A stretch of 64,000 nucleotides of DNA from Zopfochytrium polystomum (lineage: Eukaryota; Chytridiomycota; Chytridiomycetes; Chytridiales; Chytridiaceae): contig JAIVFJ010000050.1 in the NCBI GenBank assembly GCA_025765615.1, forward strand, positions 282,909-346,908, written 5' to 3'. The stretch's first letter is position 1. Each line of letters starts with the position of its first letter. The notes under the pieces were generated by a model. The model was not told where the DNA came from, ran no database searches, and worked only from the letters and a program-made list of their open reading frames with translations. Positions 21,762 to 32,986 of the stretch are shown here, piece by piece. The position numbers and the translations under genes were made by a program.

Positions 21762-22271
21762 TTACGATAAAACGAAGGATTAGGGTTAATTTCTTCAGCA
21801 CAGAATTACAATGAGCATCGCTTTGTTAGCTCGACCCACAGATTGTTGTTGTCCATCTAGTTCACCCCTCAACAGTGTGTGAGGTGTTAGAAGATGGCAG
21901 TCATTTTCGCTGCAGCACAGCGTTGATGTTGGGACCAAACAACTCTTTCGCATATGGTGGTTTGCGGCCCAATCGCTTTCGATGGACGTGCGGCAAGTCG
22001 GGCGTGTCCAGCAGAAAGCGGGCACTTATTCAAACGCTCAGTTTGCTTTATCAAATGCAGTACATCAAATTTTATGTGTACTACCGAAAGACTTCATATA
22101 GGGAAGTCAACTAGGACAAAGACCTTTCCAAATAGCAGAAGGAACAACGGTGCAAAAGGTTAGAGGGAACAGCAGGAAGTATATGCATGGATGGAGAAGC
22201 AGAGTTTCGCTGAAAAGGGAGAGAAAAAGGGCATCCCGATGCCCAATATGCCACTGAACCAAGTTGCCAGC
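21762..22271. other. Intergenic
   Basis: No gene seen between the WD40 fragment and the 3' end of the SOD gene. Confidence 0.4.
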
Positions 22272-23637
22272 TCATTCCATGAGCTCCCAGAATCCGTGAC
22301 TCCTCTCATTCGAGAGTGCAAGCAGCAGTCCAGGAGAGGATTTCGGCTTTCCAAAGATTGCCTCAAACGTGGGCAGCGGCAGCGAAGTGTTCCGCAGGCC
22401 AATGACGCCCTGCAGCAGCTTGTCGCCCGAGTTCCCGGTCGGCTCTAAGTGGCAGTCGTCATTGTTGGCATGGATCGCCAGGGCGCGGCCGAGCGCGTAC
22501 ACCTCCTCGCCGAGGAACAGCGACAGCTTGCTCGTCCTGATCGTGGCGCGTACCTTGCCGTCCTTGTCTGCAACAAGGTTGCTCAGGTCGCCGGCGTGCC
22601 TGGTGTCGCCCAGGACGCGCAGGCACGAGTGGGGCTGGTTGAACGGGTTAAAGTGCAGCCCGATCTTGGCGGCCTTGCGAGTGTCGGTGATGTCGCCAAA
22701 GTTGTGCACGTGGATGCCGTGGACAGAGTTGGGCGCCAGCCCGTCGATCGCGACCGTCACGACAACTTCCTCGCCCGGGTTTTCTTGCGCAAAGAATGCG
22801 AACCCGACCGCGGCCACGCCATCCGTCGGCGAGAACACGACGATCGCCTCCTTGCGCCCCACGGCAAAGTCGACGGGCGCCTCCAAAAAGTCGGTGAACT
22901 TGGGGAATGCGGTGCCGTTGGCCCAGCCGAGGACGCCTGTTGCGATCTTTCCACCGCTGTTGCCCGTTGGCTGAGTCCTGCAGTCGTCGGCGGCGGCGTG
23001 GATCGCGACGGCGTGCCCGAGGATGTTGCTGAGACTGTTGGGGTGAAGAGTGGCGCTCTGAATGATGGGCGAGTTGCGTACAAGGACGATGCTGACAGTG
23101 CCGGCTTGAGCTGAAGTGATGTTACCGATATCTCCAGAGTGGATGGTGGTGAGGTCGGAGGTCTGAGAGTCACAGCCGTGAGGCTTGTTGGTTGGGTTGA
23201 AGTGGCCAAACACGTTTGCTCCCGCCGGGTCCGAAACGTCCTGTGCAAGAAGAACAGCAAGCCCAACCAATCATGAGACAATGCCCCAACACTTCAAAAC
23301 CAAACGATTGATAGCTTACTCCAAATGCATGAAAATGAATGGCAAACTGAGTGTTTGGTGTGAGACCCTCAATGGCAATGCTGATGGTGGTGCTCTTGAA
23401 GTCCTCGCTTTGGGAAAAGACAACAACGCCGTTCGCTTTGTTTCCAGTGGTTGGTCTCAGGAGTGCAATGGCTTGGAAAGGGGTTGGAGGGGGAGTGTTG
23501 TGTGAAGAGTCATCCCTTATTTGGGTGGGAGCTGCCGTTCCAACGGAAATAAGGGCTAGGATCAAGAATACAGCGCCAAACAGCGGCTTGATGGGCGGAG
23601 AACGGGAAGAGCCACAGGAGGACGTTTGGGGAATCAT
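22272..23637 (-). CDS. Secreted protein with two Cu/Zn superoxide dismutase domains
   Basis: Exons are 23637-23320 and 23240-22272 (minus), joined in phase 0 (GTAAGC donor, TGCACAG acceptor), giving 428 residues. A signal peptide lies around residues 20-40 (LFGAVFLILALISVGTAA). Two SOD_Cu domains follow in tandem. Each keeps the metal ligands: AIHFH / GIHVH, HFNP, PHGC / PHSC, HSGD / RHAGD, and AIHAAADDC / AIHANNDDC. Each then has a QPTGNSGG- or EPTGNSGD-type segment; the usual active-site Arg stretch (GGR) reads GGK or GDK. It is predicted to dismutate superoxide outside the cell or in the wall. A TATA-like element lies about 85 bases upstream. Confidence 0.88.
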
Positions 23638-23718
23638 ATTTAAATAGGAAGGTTTCAGGAAGTTGTTTGAGTGAGGGAGCGTGATTGAGTATTCTGGTGG
23701 TGCGGGGTTGTTTTGGTC

Positions 23719-23730
23719 CTTTATAAATTC
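23719..23730 (-). promoter_or_regulatory. TATA-like element of the SOD gene
   Basis: GAATTTATAAAG read on the minus strand, about 85 bases upstream of the SOD start codon. Position and sequence fit a TATA box. Confidence 0.4.
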
Positions 23731-23979
23731 ATGGACGTCGAGGTGCCTCCTCTTTTCTTTTTTTTTCCCGCCAGACGAAAAAAATGAGTTCGTCGATTAT
23801 TAACAACGAGCCGATTTACGAGTGTATCTGATGCACAGCCACTTGGGCTGAGGCAGCGCAAATGAAGGTGCCCCTCCAATTCAATTGAACGAGTCAAACA
23901 GACACATTCTGGGGGAGAATCGACCTACCGGTGCCCCCTTTGCTGGAGCTGGAATGACTGTCAAAATCACAACCATGGT

Positions 23980-24219
23980 TTATGTGCGGGCCTGATGGAC
24001 AGTGCCGTTGCTTCCAATCTGTGGTTGAACTTCGCGGCGGTCATGGAGCTTTGAGAACCACTCAACCACATCGTTCCTACCCTCTGGCCGCACGGAATCT
24101 TGCGTCTGACTCTTGACCAGAGCTGCATGGGGAGCCCTCTGCAAAAACATTGGTAACTTTACGTCCACCAATGCTCTGACATCCCGCGCAAGCTCTTCAA
24201 CTCGCTGTCTCGCAGCCAT
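23980..24219 (-). CDS. Small hypothetical protein, 79 residues
   Basis: An ATG at 24219 opens MAARQRVEELARDVRALVDV, with a strongly helical first half and an acidic/basic mix. There are no cysteines, no signal peptide and no family I recognise. Coding is plausible from composition. It may be one exon of a longer gene. Confidence 0.35.
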   Translation of the reverse strand: MAARQRVEELARDVRALVDVKLPMFLQRAPHAALVKSQTQDSVRPEGRNDVVEWFSKLHDRREVQPQIGSNGTVHQART

Positions 24220-24835
24220 CTACAATTGTCCGCCATGTCCACATCTTTCGGGATCATAGCGGGGCTTTCCACCGCCGCACTGCTTTAAAGTCACCACACA
24301 CGTTCGCTTAGTCGAGTGCGCTCTCGCGAGAGGCTCGCAGCTTTGTAATTGGGGTTCAAAACGCGCAGTGGCCAGTGGAGCACTTCATCGCTGCGACGGG
24401 CCGTTGGGCCAGAGGTAGACGGTTGGTTGGCCAGGTCTCTGGGCCATGCGTGCGGCGGGATCGACTCGACTTGCTTGGCGTTACCATCCACCCAGAACCT
24501 TTTCCTCCCCCTCTCACGTCGCACGCCCCCTTCTCATTTCGTATCGAATAATTGTTTGCCCACCTTCCATCAGTCAATCAATTTGATCCGACTGTTTTCC
24601 GCTTTTCCGTGTGCAGACTTTGATTCGAAACGAAAGGGGTGCAGAGCAAAAGGCTGGCACCTAACGCAATTTCTTGACTACCCACCCTCGCACCTTCGAA
24701 CACGCCCGACGCGCGCGCCCTACCATAGAAGCAGCAGCACCAGCAGCAGGGGCTAGCAGCAGCTCGCACAGACCCGTCCCTCAGAACAGCCTTCTGTGTT
24801 GCATATTGTTTAACGTGAGAGCCGACGCACCAACA
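24220..24835. other. Intergenic
   Basis: Pyrimidine-rich 5' region of the seven-TM pseudogene. No other feature. Confidence 0.4.
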
Positions 24836-25955
24836 ATGTCCATGACGACGATGCCCACGAACTCCTCAGGGGCGCCGCCGCCCGGTGGTTTTGCCCCGAC
24901 CCCAGATTATCTACGCTTCAGGAGTAGCGCAACCCGTTGAGTATTAAGCCACCTCCACCATTCCTGATCGTTTCTCTGTTCGCTCGCTGACGATTCTCGT
25001 TGCTCTTCACCCGAAAATACCTGCTCGGTTACGCCGGTTTCGCCCTCTACCTCCACTACCTCCTCGCCCCCGCCGCACTCTGGACCCCACGCATTCGCAC
25101 CCTCCGCCGATTCCTCCCCGCCACCATCATACTGCCCGTCGCCCAAGTCCCCATCCGGATCTACATATTCTCGGCCTCGAAACCGCTGCAGCCGCTCTGA
25201 AAGGCCCAGTGCGCCCCACGGACCCAGCCGTCGTCGTCTCCGAGCCACGCAAGTTCGAGTCAGACCCGCGACAGCAGCTGTACGAGCTGTACAGGAAGCA
25301 GCAGCAGCAGCAACAGTGGCAAGGCTTCAACGAGTTCCCAAAGTACCGCGACCAGCAGCTGCAGTACCAGAGCCCTCCGCACAGATCGCCTTTTGTCACT
25401 CCGCCGCGCAGGCAGTCCTCGTCGTCGGCTTCGCCGCAGGCGTTGCAGAACTCGTCGTCCGGGGCGACGTACTACACGCCGACTCCGCCGCCCGCGCGCG
25501 ACTCACGCTTCGGCGAAGATCCGCGCCGACCGCGTCGCCCGCTGTCGGCACCGCTGGCCGCCGTGTCGCGCGATCGTGTGCGCGTTGAAAGTCAGCCGCG
25601 AGCCGGCTCCGTGGCGGCTACGGTGAGGATCCTGGACTTTTTCAACGTCGCAGGCGCGGTGCTGACGGTGATCGGCATTGTGGCGTCGGTGCTGTCGGCG
25701 CTGTACTCCGCAAAGCTGGATATTGTCTTTCTTGCGCAGGCTGTGACGATCTGGGCCCTCCTGTGAGTGTGTGAGTGGGACAAATCAAAGCGTTTGACAC
25801 GCGGGGATCGAGGTCCATTTGGTTTATGTAACTGACCCTCCCCAAGGCAACAACAACGACTCAGCTTCACGTTCCAAGTCACACTGTTTCTTGCGTTCAT
25901 GAACGTCACCCGCACGACGGTTGACGACTGTATGGAGTTGCTTCCAGCTCGGTGA
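24836..25955 (+). pseudogene. Seven-TM protein, broken tandem copy
   Basis: A degenerate copy of the gene at 26762-28436. Exon 1 matches (SSGAPPPGGF...) but has small deletions that break the frame before its GTTGAG donor. Exon 2 (TM1-TM2) is missing. Exon 3 keeps YLLGYAGFALYLHYLL and VAQVPIRIY, then has an internal deletion leading to a stop near 25200. The long loop and TM6 (VSEPRKFESDPRQQLYEL... and GAVLTVIGIVASVLSALYSA) persist in another frame. The last exon (FTFQVTLFLAFMNVTR) is intact. It cannot encode the full receptor-like protein. It has a CAG-rich Gln run (KQQQQQQW) absent from the intact copy. Confidence 0.75.
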
Positions 25956-26761
25956 CGGAGCGGCTGCGTTGTTACTGGGGTCTCGGAGAATGAAACCGAG
26001 ATCTAGTAGGGGTGGCTCCAAACTAATCCACATTGCCTAACCCTGCCTTCACCTCCTTCCACGCAACCCACGCCAACCTCAGCACTCGCCCCCCCATATG
26101 GCGTGCCTTTTCATTTTTTGATGATCCCACGTCGCCAGCTCAACGTTTTCCATGGGCGTCGTCCACAGACCCCGAGCACCCGTTTCCATCCGAATTGCAT
26201 CCGCTTTGGTTCGGCTTTACCCAAGTCTCTAGCCCGTCCCCACTATGTTTACTCCATTCCCTTCCGAGCGCTGGCGGGACCAGCACCGGCTTTGTTAAAG
26301 AAAATCTGTCTGTGATTGAGTTAGTTCGCTGTTATCGTTCTGCCCGCTCCCGGCCTCACGCCCTCACGCGACTCGTTGCACGAGGGGTTCGAATGGGAGA
26401 GAGACAGAAGTGCGGACCACAGACAGGCAGGCAGGCAGACAGGGCGGAGGCACGCATGGTGCCGCCGACGGATGTGACAAGGCACCAGGCGCTTGGGCGG
26501 AACAGAGCCGATCGAGACTGACGGACTTTCCCCCCGCCGCCACCAACACTTTCACTGACCTTCTGTTTCAACGTGGGCGGCGCCCACCGTTAAATCAATA
26601 CATACAGAAAAAAGCAAGCAGGAAGGCGTCGACAAACGCGAAGGCAGGGTAACCCTCACCTCATTCGCTCGCCCGCGCTGGCTTTCGTGTGCTGTCTCGG
26701 TCCCCACTCCAAGCTATTCTCGCTTTCTCGCGCAGAGTGAGCTTTTCTCGAAAAGTCATCA
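25956..26761. other. Intergenic, upstream of the seven-TM gene
   Basis: No gene seen. An imperfect (GGCA)n run lies near 26424-26440. Confidence 0.4.
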
Positions 26762-28436
26762 ATGTCCGGAACAACGATGATGCCCGGTCCAGGCGGGGAC
26801 GGAGGAGCAGCAAACTCCTCAGGGCCGATGCTGCCCCCTGGCTTCGTCCTCACGCCCGACCTAATCTACGCCTCCGGAATGGCGCCAATCCGTTGAGTAG
26901 CAAAAACAAACACGCAAAGCCCGTTCCACTCGTCGCCTCTAACCAAAAAAAAAAAAACCTGTCCACAAAACAACTCGTAGTTTGTCTAACAAACTCAGCC
27001 CGCGCCTGCTCAAACTTCCCCTCCTTCCGCTTGTACCTCGCCGGCTTTGGCGCCTTTGCCGTCGTCCTTGCAGTGTTTGGGCTTTTCCTCGTCGTTGCCC
27101 GCATCGTCATTCGGAACCTTCGCGACCGCTTCACTTCGAGGACCTTTGGCAACGCCAACCATGACCCGGATGCGGCGCTGCTGGACGTGGCCATCATGTT
27201 CGGCGTACTGCAAGCTGTCTGCCAATTTACTTCGTTTGTTTCTCTGTTTAATGAGTGGGGCGCCATGGTTTTCATGTGAGTGTGTGTGCAAGAGGGATTA
27301 TGTTTCCCGAAAGAGGAATTTGATACGATCTGCTGGACCCAGCACGCTGAACCATTCCCACCCCCCTAGGACTATTTCCGGCATCGCCTACCTCCTCGGA
27401 TATTCCGGCCTCGCCATCTATCTTCACCATCTCCTGAAGCCAATCGCCCTCTGGTCCCCTCGCGTTCGACTTCTCGTCCGTCTCCTCCCCGGCATAATGA
27501 TCATGCCCGTCGCCCAAGTCCCCGTCCGCATCTATAACGGCATTTTCACCGACGCATCACTGACCTCTCCGCCAACCGACGCCGCAAACGCCCGCTTAGC
27601 GGCCTTTGGCATCGCCGTGTCCGCACTTTACACCGCCGCGATTGGAAATTTTTTCGCCATCGCTTTGTTCTCGAGGACCGGGATGGGAAAAACGCTCAAA
27701 TTGACCCTCGGCCCGGACGGAGCTGCGGCCGCGCTCAAAGGCCCCGTAAATGCCGTGGACCATGCTGCCACTGTAAGCAAGTTGCGAAAGTTTGACCAAG
27801 ACCCGCGCCAGAGGCTGTACGAACAACCGCAGCCGCAGTCACAGCGGTTTGGCGAGTTTCCACAGTACCGCCAGCAGCAGCTGGAGTACCAGAGCCCACC
27901 GTACAGATCGCCGTTTGAGAGCCCGCCACCCAGACGGTCATCATCTTACGAGTCACAGTACACGTCCCCCACCGCGACGTACTACAGCCCGACCCCGTCG
28001 CCCGGGCGCGAATCCCGTTTTGGGGACGACTCGTCGCGCCGATCGCGCCGCTTGGTCTCGAAACCGCAGGTCGCCGTGTCGACCGAGCGGATGCACATTG
28101 ACAGTCAAGCGCGCACCGGCGCGGTGGCGGCAACGGCGAGGGTTCTGGAATATATGATCGTCGTGGGGGGTGCTGTGATGTTTGTCAACACAGTGGCGTC
28201 GATTCTCTCAGAGATATACTCAGCGAGGCTGGACATTGTGTTTGTCACGCAAGCGGTGGCGATCTGGGGCGTCATGTGAGTCCTTCAAGTATCAGGTGCG
28301 CATGACTAGTTGCTGACGCGGTACCGACAGTTTCACATTCCAGGTCTCGCTCTTTGTCGCGTTTATGTTTGTCACTCGCATGGTAGTTCACGACTTCTGG
28401 GACGTGTTTCCGGCCTGGAGCCAGCGGCTACCTTGA
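26762..28436 (+). CDS. Seven-transmembrane protein with long third cytoplasmic loop
   Basis: Exons are 26762-26891, 26999-27275, 27370-28275 and 28331-28436; phases agree at every junction, giving 472 residues. A short Gly/Pro-rich N-terminus is followed by five hydrophobic helices: around LYLAGFGAFAVVLAVFGLFL, LLDVAIMFGVLQAV, ISGIAYLLGYSGLAIYL, LPGIMIMPVAQVPV and FGIAVSALYTAAIGNFFAIAL. Next comes a loop of about 165 residues rich in Arg, Gln, Ser and Tyr-Pro. Two more helices (YMIVVGGAVMFVNTVASIL and the final TFQVSLFVAFMFVTR) end it. The topology is GPCR-like, but I see no DRY or NPxxY motif, so a receptor role is only a guess. The family is probably lineage-specific. Confidence 0.7.
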
Positions 28437-29063
28437 AACGGCCACAACGAAAAGCACAGGAATTTGGACCCCAACCTTAGCCCTCTGTGCCCATCAATCC
28501 TTTTTCTCTCTACGACAGCCTGAATTCTGCCGAGGCTCACCGTACTGCAGCGCATTATTTTCACTTCATTGAAGCCATATTTTCGATCCCATTTCCCCCG
28601 TTGCATTGTTAAGTTTACACGCTTGTATTCCGTTTCCTTTGCTCGCCAAGCGCTGGCTGGACCAGCGCGAGCCCTCGAAGCTTTGCATTTCTTGTCTTAA
28701 TTTAGCGTGTAACCATCCCTCCGTTTCTGCATTTTATTGAGTTGCAGCACAGAAATTCAGACTATCAGTGATCTTAAAATCGTTCCTTTTTGTCTCACAC
28801 ACAGTGAGCTGCAGCACAGAAAATTCAGTGCAGAACTCTTGACAAGGAGCGACGGGGATGAGGGACGATGAAGAATCCAGACAATTCCAAAGATGACTAA
28901 GAAGGCCGGACCAGTTACTCCCTTGTAGTTTACGAGTATGCTGTCGTGCAGGCAGCGGGAAACGGCAGTTTGGGTTCTTTGCATTCACTCTGATCTATCA
29001 ACCAAGTCACATCCACTGCACAAGCAAGAAACGCGACACTTACATTACATCCGCAGCCAACGA
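28437..29063. other. Intergenic
   Basis: No supported gene; contains a short imperfect direct repeat (GAGCTGCAGCACAGAAA and GAGTTGCAGCACAGAAA, about 28738 and 28805). Confidence 0.4.
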
Positions 29064-29976
29064 TGCACAGAGGCGATCGACCGCTCCGAGGGAACGGAGC
29101 GCAAAGATCGCCCCCCCGCCGACCCTCGTCGCCGCCGAGATCCTGAGCTTTGTGCTGCCACACCGCGACCGCTTCTCCCTCGCCACACTCATCCGTCACC
29201 GCGAGGCGCAGGCGGCGTCCTTCCGCCACACCCTCCGGCCCGAAAGAAGAAGTTCGACCGCGCAAGCCACACCGGCGAGATCGCGTTCCTCGATCTCCTC
29301 CTCCGCCAAGCCCGTGCGGAAAACCGAGCGCCGCAGTACAGCGACAGAGCGATCGACGGCGCGAGCGAGAATGACCTCGTGGCGGTGCTGCGGTGGTGGA
29401 AAGACAGCGGGCTCGAGCTGCGATACAGCGACACTGCCATCGATTCGGCGGCGTGGCTCAAGCGGGTGAACGTGCTCGCGTGATGGAAGGACACGGGCTG
29501 AGCTGCGTTACTCGGAACGCCTCCTCGACGGGCAAGCGCCCGTCGCGACTTTGAGCAGCTGGGGTTTGGAGAAAAAGCGGGCTCCCGATCAAGTACTCGC
29601 ACGCTGCGATGAATGAAGCGAGCGTGGAGGTAGAACCGACGTGCTGCAGTGGTGTAAGGACAGTGCGCTGGAGCTCAAGTCTTGCACCAGGCGATGGATG
29701 CACCCAGCGCAGCGAGCGGATCGAGGTGTGCAGTGGTGGAAGAACGGCGGGCTTGAGCTGAAATACTCGTCGATTGCGATGGACTACGCAAGTAGGAACG
29801 GACACGTCGCAGTCCGCAGTGGTGGAAAGATAGCGGGCTTCCCTTGAAGTTTACGATGTATGCTGTCGTGCAGGCTGACGGCAGCGGCCATGTTGTGGTG
29901 GAGCGGTGGAGAGACAGCGAGCCAGTGGAACCTGCTCTCTGGATCGAGTGGGAAGCGTGCGATTGAAACGAAGCGA
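29064..29976 (+). pseudogene. WW-repeat ankyrin-like gene, degenerate copy 1
   Basis: The F-box-like N-terminus survives (LVAAEILSFVLPHRDRFSLA, then RHREAQAASFRH), followed by a linker and repeats such as LRWWKDSGLELRYSDTAIDS. At least four frame changes and a stop near 29482 break it. Several repeats have lost single bases at the LQWW codons. Confidence 0.75.
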
Positions 29977-30174
29977 GCGGAGTCGGCGGCGCTCAAACGA
30001 TCGAAGTTCTGCTTCTAATCGTTACTTTCCCGTGGCCGATCGGGAGTAGTAGCCCATGTCGTGTAGCGAACTGAGTCAGAAGGGGTGTGTATTAGTGAGG
30101 AGGAGCGTTGTGAGCAAGGATGATCACGTGGCGACAGGGCGTGGTCGCTGAAAAAAACTTAATACACACTTGCA

Positions 30175-30982
30175 ATGCACGGACCAACGGACAGCCACGA
30201 AATCGGCAGGGCGGGTTCGCCGAGCGGCCCCGCCCTCCCGTCCGACATTGCCGCCGAGATCTGCATCCATCTCGCCCACCACAAAGACCGCTTCTACTTC
30301 GCGACCCTCCTTCGCCTGCTCGATGTCCAGGCTGCGTCCTTCCGCCACCTTCACCGCCTCCAGTTCAACCGCGCAACCGCCACTGGCGACGTGCGGCTCC
30401 TCGACCTCCTCCTGCGGCAGGCTCTCGCCGAAAACCGAGAGCCAACTGGCTACACGGAAGAGGCCATCAACTGAGGCGAGCACAGAGGGCCGTATCGCCA
30501 TGTTGCAGTGGTGGAAAGAGAGCGGACTCACCCTAAAGTACGGTTCAAGAGCGATCGACAACGACAGCTTCAATGGCCATATGAAGGTGCTCCATTGGTG
30601 GAAAAATAGCGGGCTTGCGCTGGAGTACTCTACCAGGACTTTGGACTCGGCCAGCGCGTGCGGACGGACCGATTTGCTCCAGTGGTGGAAGGACAGCAGG
30701 CTCAAGCTGGAGTACTCGAAGTGGGCGATACACGCCGCGAGTGAATGGGGCCACGTCCCGGTTCTCCGGTGGTGGGTGGAAAGCGGCCTCAAGCTGAAGT
30801 ACGACATTGATGCGGACGATGTTGCCGACAGAAACGGGCATAGTGCTGTTGTCGAGTGGTGGAGGGACAGCAAGTTGTTCGAGGCCAGTGCATGGAAGGC
30901 GTGGGAGGCCTCGAGCAAGAGCAGACGGTCGGCCACGCCCGCATGGCGTGCCTGGCTTTTGTCCTGGATATCGCGAGATTGA
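30175..30982 (+). pseudogene. WW-repeat ankyrin-like gene, copy 2, one frameshift
   Basis: ATG at 30175. About 99 residues of N-terminal F-box-like and linker sequence end at a TGA made by one extra T near 30472. One base over, the frame resumes as EASTEGRIAMLQWWKESGL and runs through six repeats to 30982. Apart from this base the gene would be complete (about 268 residues). It may be a functional gene with an assembly error, or a young pseudogene. Confidence 0.7.
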
Positions 30983-31131
30983 GGACTTTGTCGATCTTTG
31001 TCGTTGCAGAAACGGCTCATAGTTATCCTTTGCAGTGCGGCGTCCAACATTGCTTCGTTATTACTCGTTAGTCTCTGTTTGGCTATATACCCGTGGTCGC
31101 TGTTTGAGAACATTTTTCTAGTAGTGGCGCA

Positions 31132-32110
31132 ATGCCAATGGCCTATGTGCCTCCTCGGCACGGCGCCGCAAGCAACACGCGGTCACGATCGACAGTCGCT
31201 GGAGAAGCCCGCACAGGACTGCCGATCCACATCGCCGACGAGATCCTACACCACCTCGCCCTGGCCCGAGACCGCTTCCACCTCGCCACGCTCCTCCGCA
31301 ACCGCCAAGTCCAAGCAGCGTGCTTCCCACCGCGTCCTCGGCCCTCGCGTGTGCGAGCTCGACCGCGCGAGCCACATCGGCGACGTTGCGTTCCTCGATC
31401 GTCTTCTCCGCCAGGCACGCGCGGAAAACAGAGCGCCGCAATATACTTCGCGAGCGATCGATGAAGCGAGTGCAGCTGGGCGCGTTGATCTGCTGCAGTG
31501 GTGGCGGGGATAGCGGCGTCAAACTCAAGTACACCGACTCGGCCGTGGAGTCTGCCGCTAGAGAAGGGCAGGCTGCTGTCCTCGCGTGGTGGAGGGACAG
31601 CGGGCTTGAGTTGCGGTTTACTGAGCAACCCGTCGATAGAGCGTCTATCCAGGGCGATCTGAAGATGCTGCAGATCTGGCGAGCCAGTGGCCTCCCGCTT
31701 AAGTACTCTTACAGTGCGTTGACCGAAGCCAGTGCCGACGGACAGATCGAAGTACTTCAGTGGTGGAAGGAAAGTCGGTTGGAGCTCAAGTACTTGTTCC
31801 GGGCTATGGACGCGGCAAGCGCGGCAGGTCGCACAGAGGTGTTGCAGTGGTGGAAGGAGAGTGGGCTGGAGCTGCGATACACGGGAATCGCAATGGATTC
31901 TGCAAGTGCGAACGGACATGTTGCAGTCCTACAGTGGTGGAAAGATAGCGGGCTTTCTTTGAGATACAGCTGGAATGCGGTCTTGCAGGCCGACAGCAAC
32001 GGTCACACCACTGTTGTGGAGTGGTGGAGAGACAGCGGGTTGGTTGCGCCTGCTGTTTGGAAGCTATGGGAGAGCGAAGGTGGAGAAGAAACGTTTAGAC
32101 TCCGCAACAC
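31132..32110 (+). pseudogene. WW-repeat ankyrin-like gene, copy 3, two frameshifts
   Basis: ATG at 31132. The N-terminus (IHIADEILHHLALARDRFHL) shifts frame near 31327 and again near 31509 (an extra G in the TGG TGG CGG context). From there repeats run unbroken, such as VLQWWKESRLELKYLFRAMD and VLQWWKDSGLSLRYS, to VVEWWRDSGL. The open frame then reads on past the normal end into the next degenerate copy. Confidence 0.7.
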
Positions 32111-32206
32111 TCGTAACGAGCTGGACGTTAGATTCGCAATAAACGGAAGCAAATCCGCATTCCCTTGGATCTTATGCGGACGGGCCGGTTCTTTCGCTGC
32201 CCTGAG

Positions 32207-32775
32207 GCCGGACGGATTTGATTGCTTTCCGGCGAAAACGCACCGCTTCCGCCCGGCGACCCTGTTCCGCCTCCTGCGAGATCCAAGCGGCCGCCTTCAA
32301 ATTCTACAGCAACCGAACTCTCGACCGCCCAAAGGCGACACTGCCCTCCTCGATTTCGTGCTGTGCAAGCTGCAGGCCGAGCATACCACCAAAACAGTAC
32401 ACCGTAGTGACATACACCGCAGAGGCGATGGACGAGGCGGCGAGATGAGGACAGCGGGCTGCCGCTGAAGCACGACACGCCGGCGCTGCTGGGGCCATCG
32501 AGGTGCTGCAGTGGTGGCGAGACAGGGTCCTCCCGTTCAACTATACGTACCATGCGATGGACCGAGTTCGTCAGGGCGGGTCGTGGCCCTTCAGTGGTGG
32601 AAGGACAGCGGGCTGTATCTCAGATATTCGGTGGCTGTGCGAACGGGCATTTGGCGGTCCTAAAGTTGTGGAGCGACAGCGGGCTTCGTTGAAGTACGGC
32701 CTGAGCGCGATCGAAGGGCGGAGAGCAACGGACACCTTGCGGTCGTTGAGTGGTGGAGGGGAGGAAACGCTGTGA
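32207..32775 (+). pseudogene. WW-repeat ankyrin-like gene, degenerate copy 4
   Basis: N-terminal residues RFRPATLFRLLRD and a LLDFVLCKLQAEH linker are followed by scattered repeat pieces (LQWWRDRVLPFNYTYHAMD, LKYGLSAIE) in three frames. Heavily decayed. Confidence 0.65.
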
Positions 32776-32914
32776 AGAGGTTCAGAAAGTGAGCCATCGG
32801 GTGCCAATTCAGTCTCCGCCTTGTACTCTTCCGCACAACAGCGAAAAAATACAATCGTCAATGGGCAGCCCAGACAGGCTAGTCAGAATGGAGATTCATG
32901 TGGTACTAGGCACA

Positions 32915-32986
32915 AGCAGCGTAGTGTAGTGGAAGCACGTTGGGCTCATAACCCAAAGGTCGAACGATCGAAACGTTCCGCTCCTA
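32915..32986 (+). tRNA. tRNA-Met (CAT), elongator type
   Basis: The cloverleaf folds with a perfect anticodon stem TTGGG/CCCAA around CTCATAA and a perfect T stem GAACG/CGTTC. The D stem is GTGT/GCAC. The acceptor stem AGCAGCG/CGCTCCT has one C-C mismatch at the third pair. It sits inside the WW-repeat array. Confidence 0.85.

Noticed and set aside
26370..26400. A GGGGTTCGAATGGGAG segment resembling a tRNA T arm
   Set aside because: No acceptor, D or anticodon stem can be folded around it.
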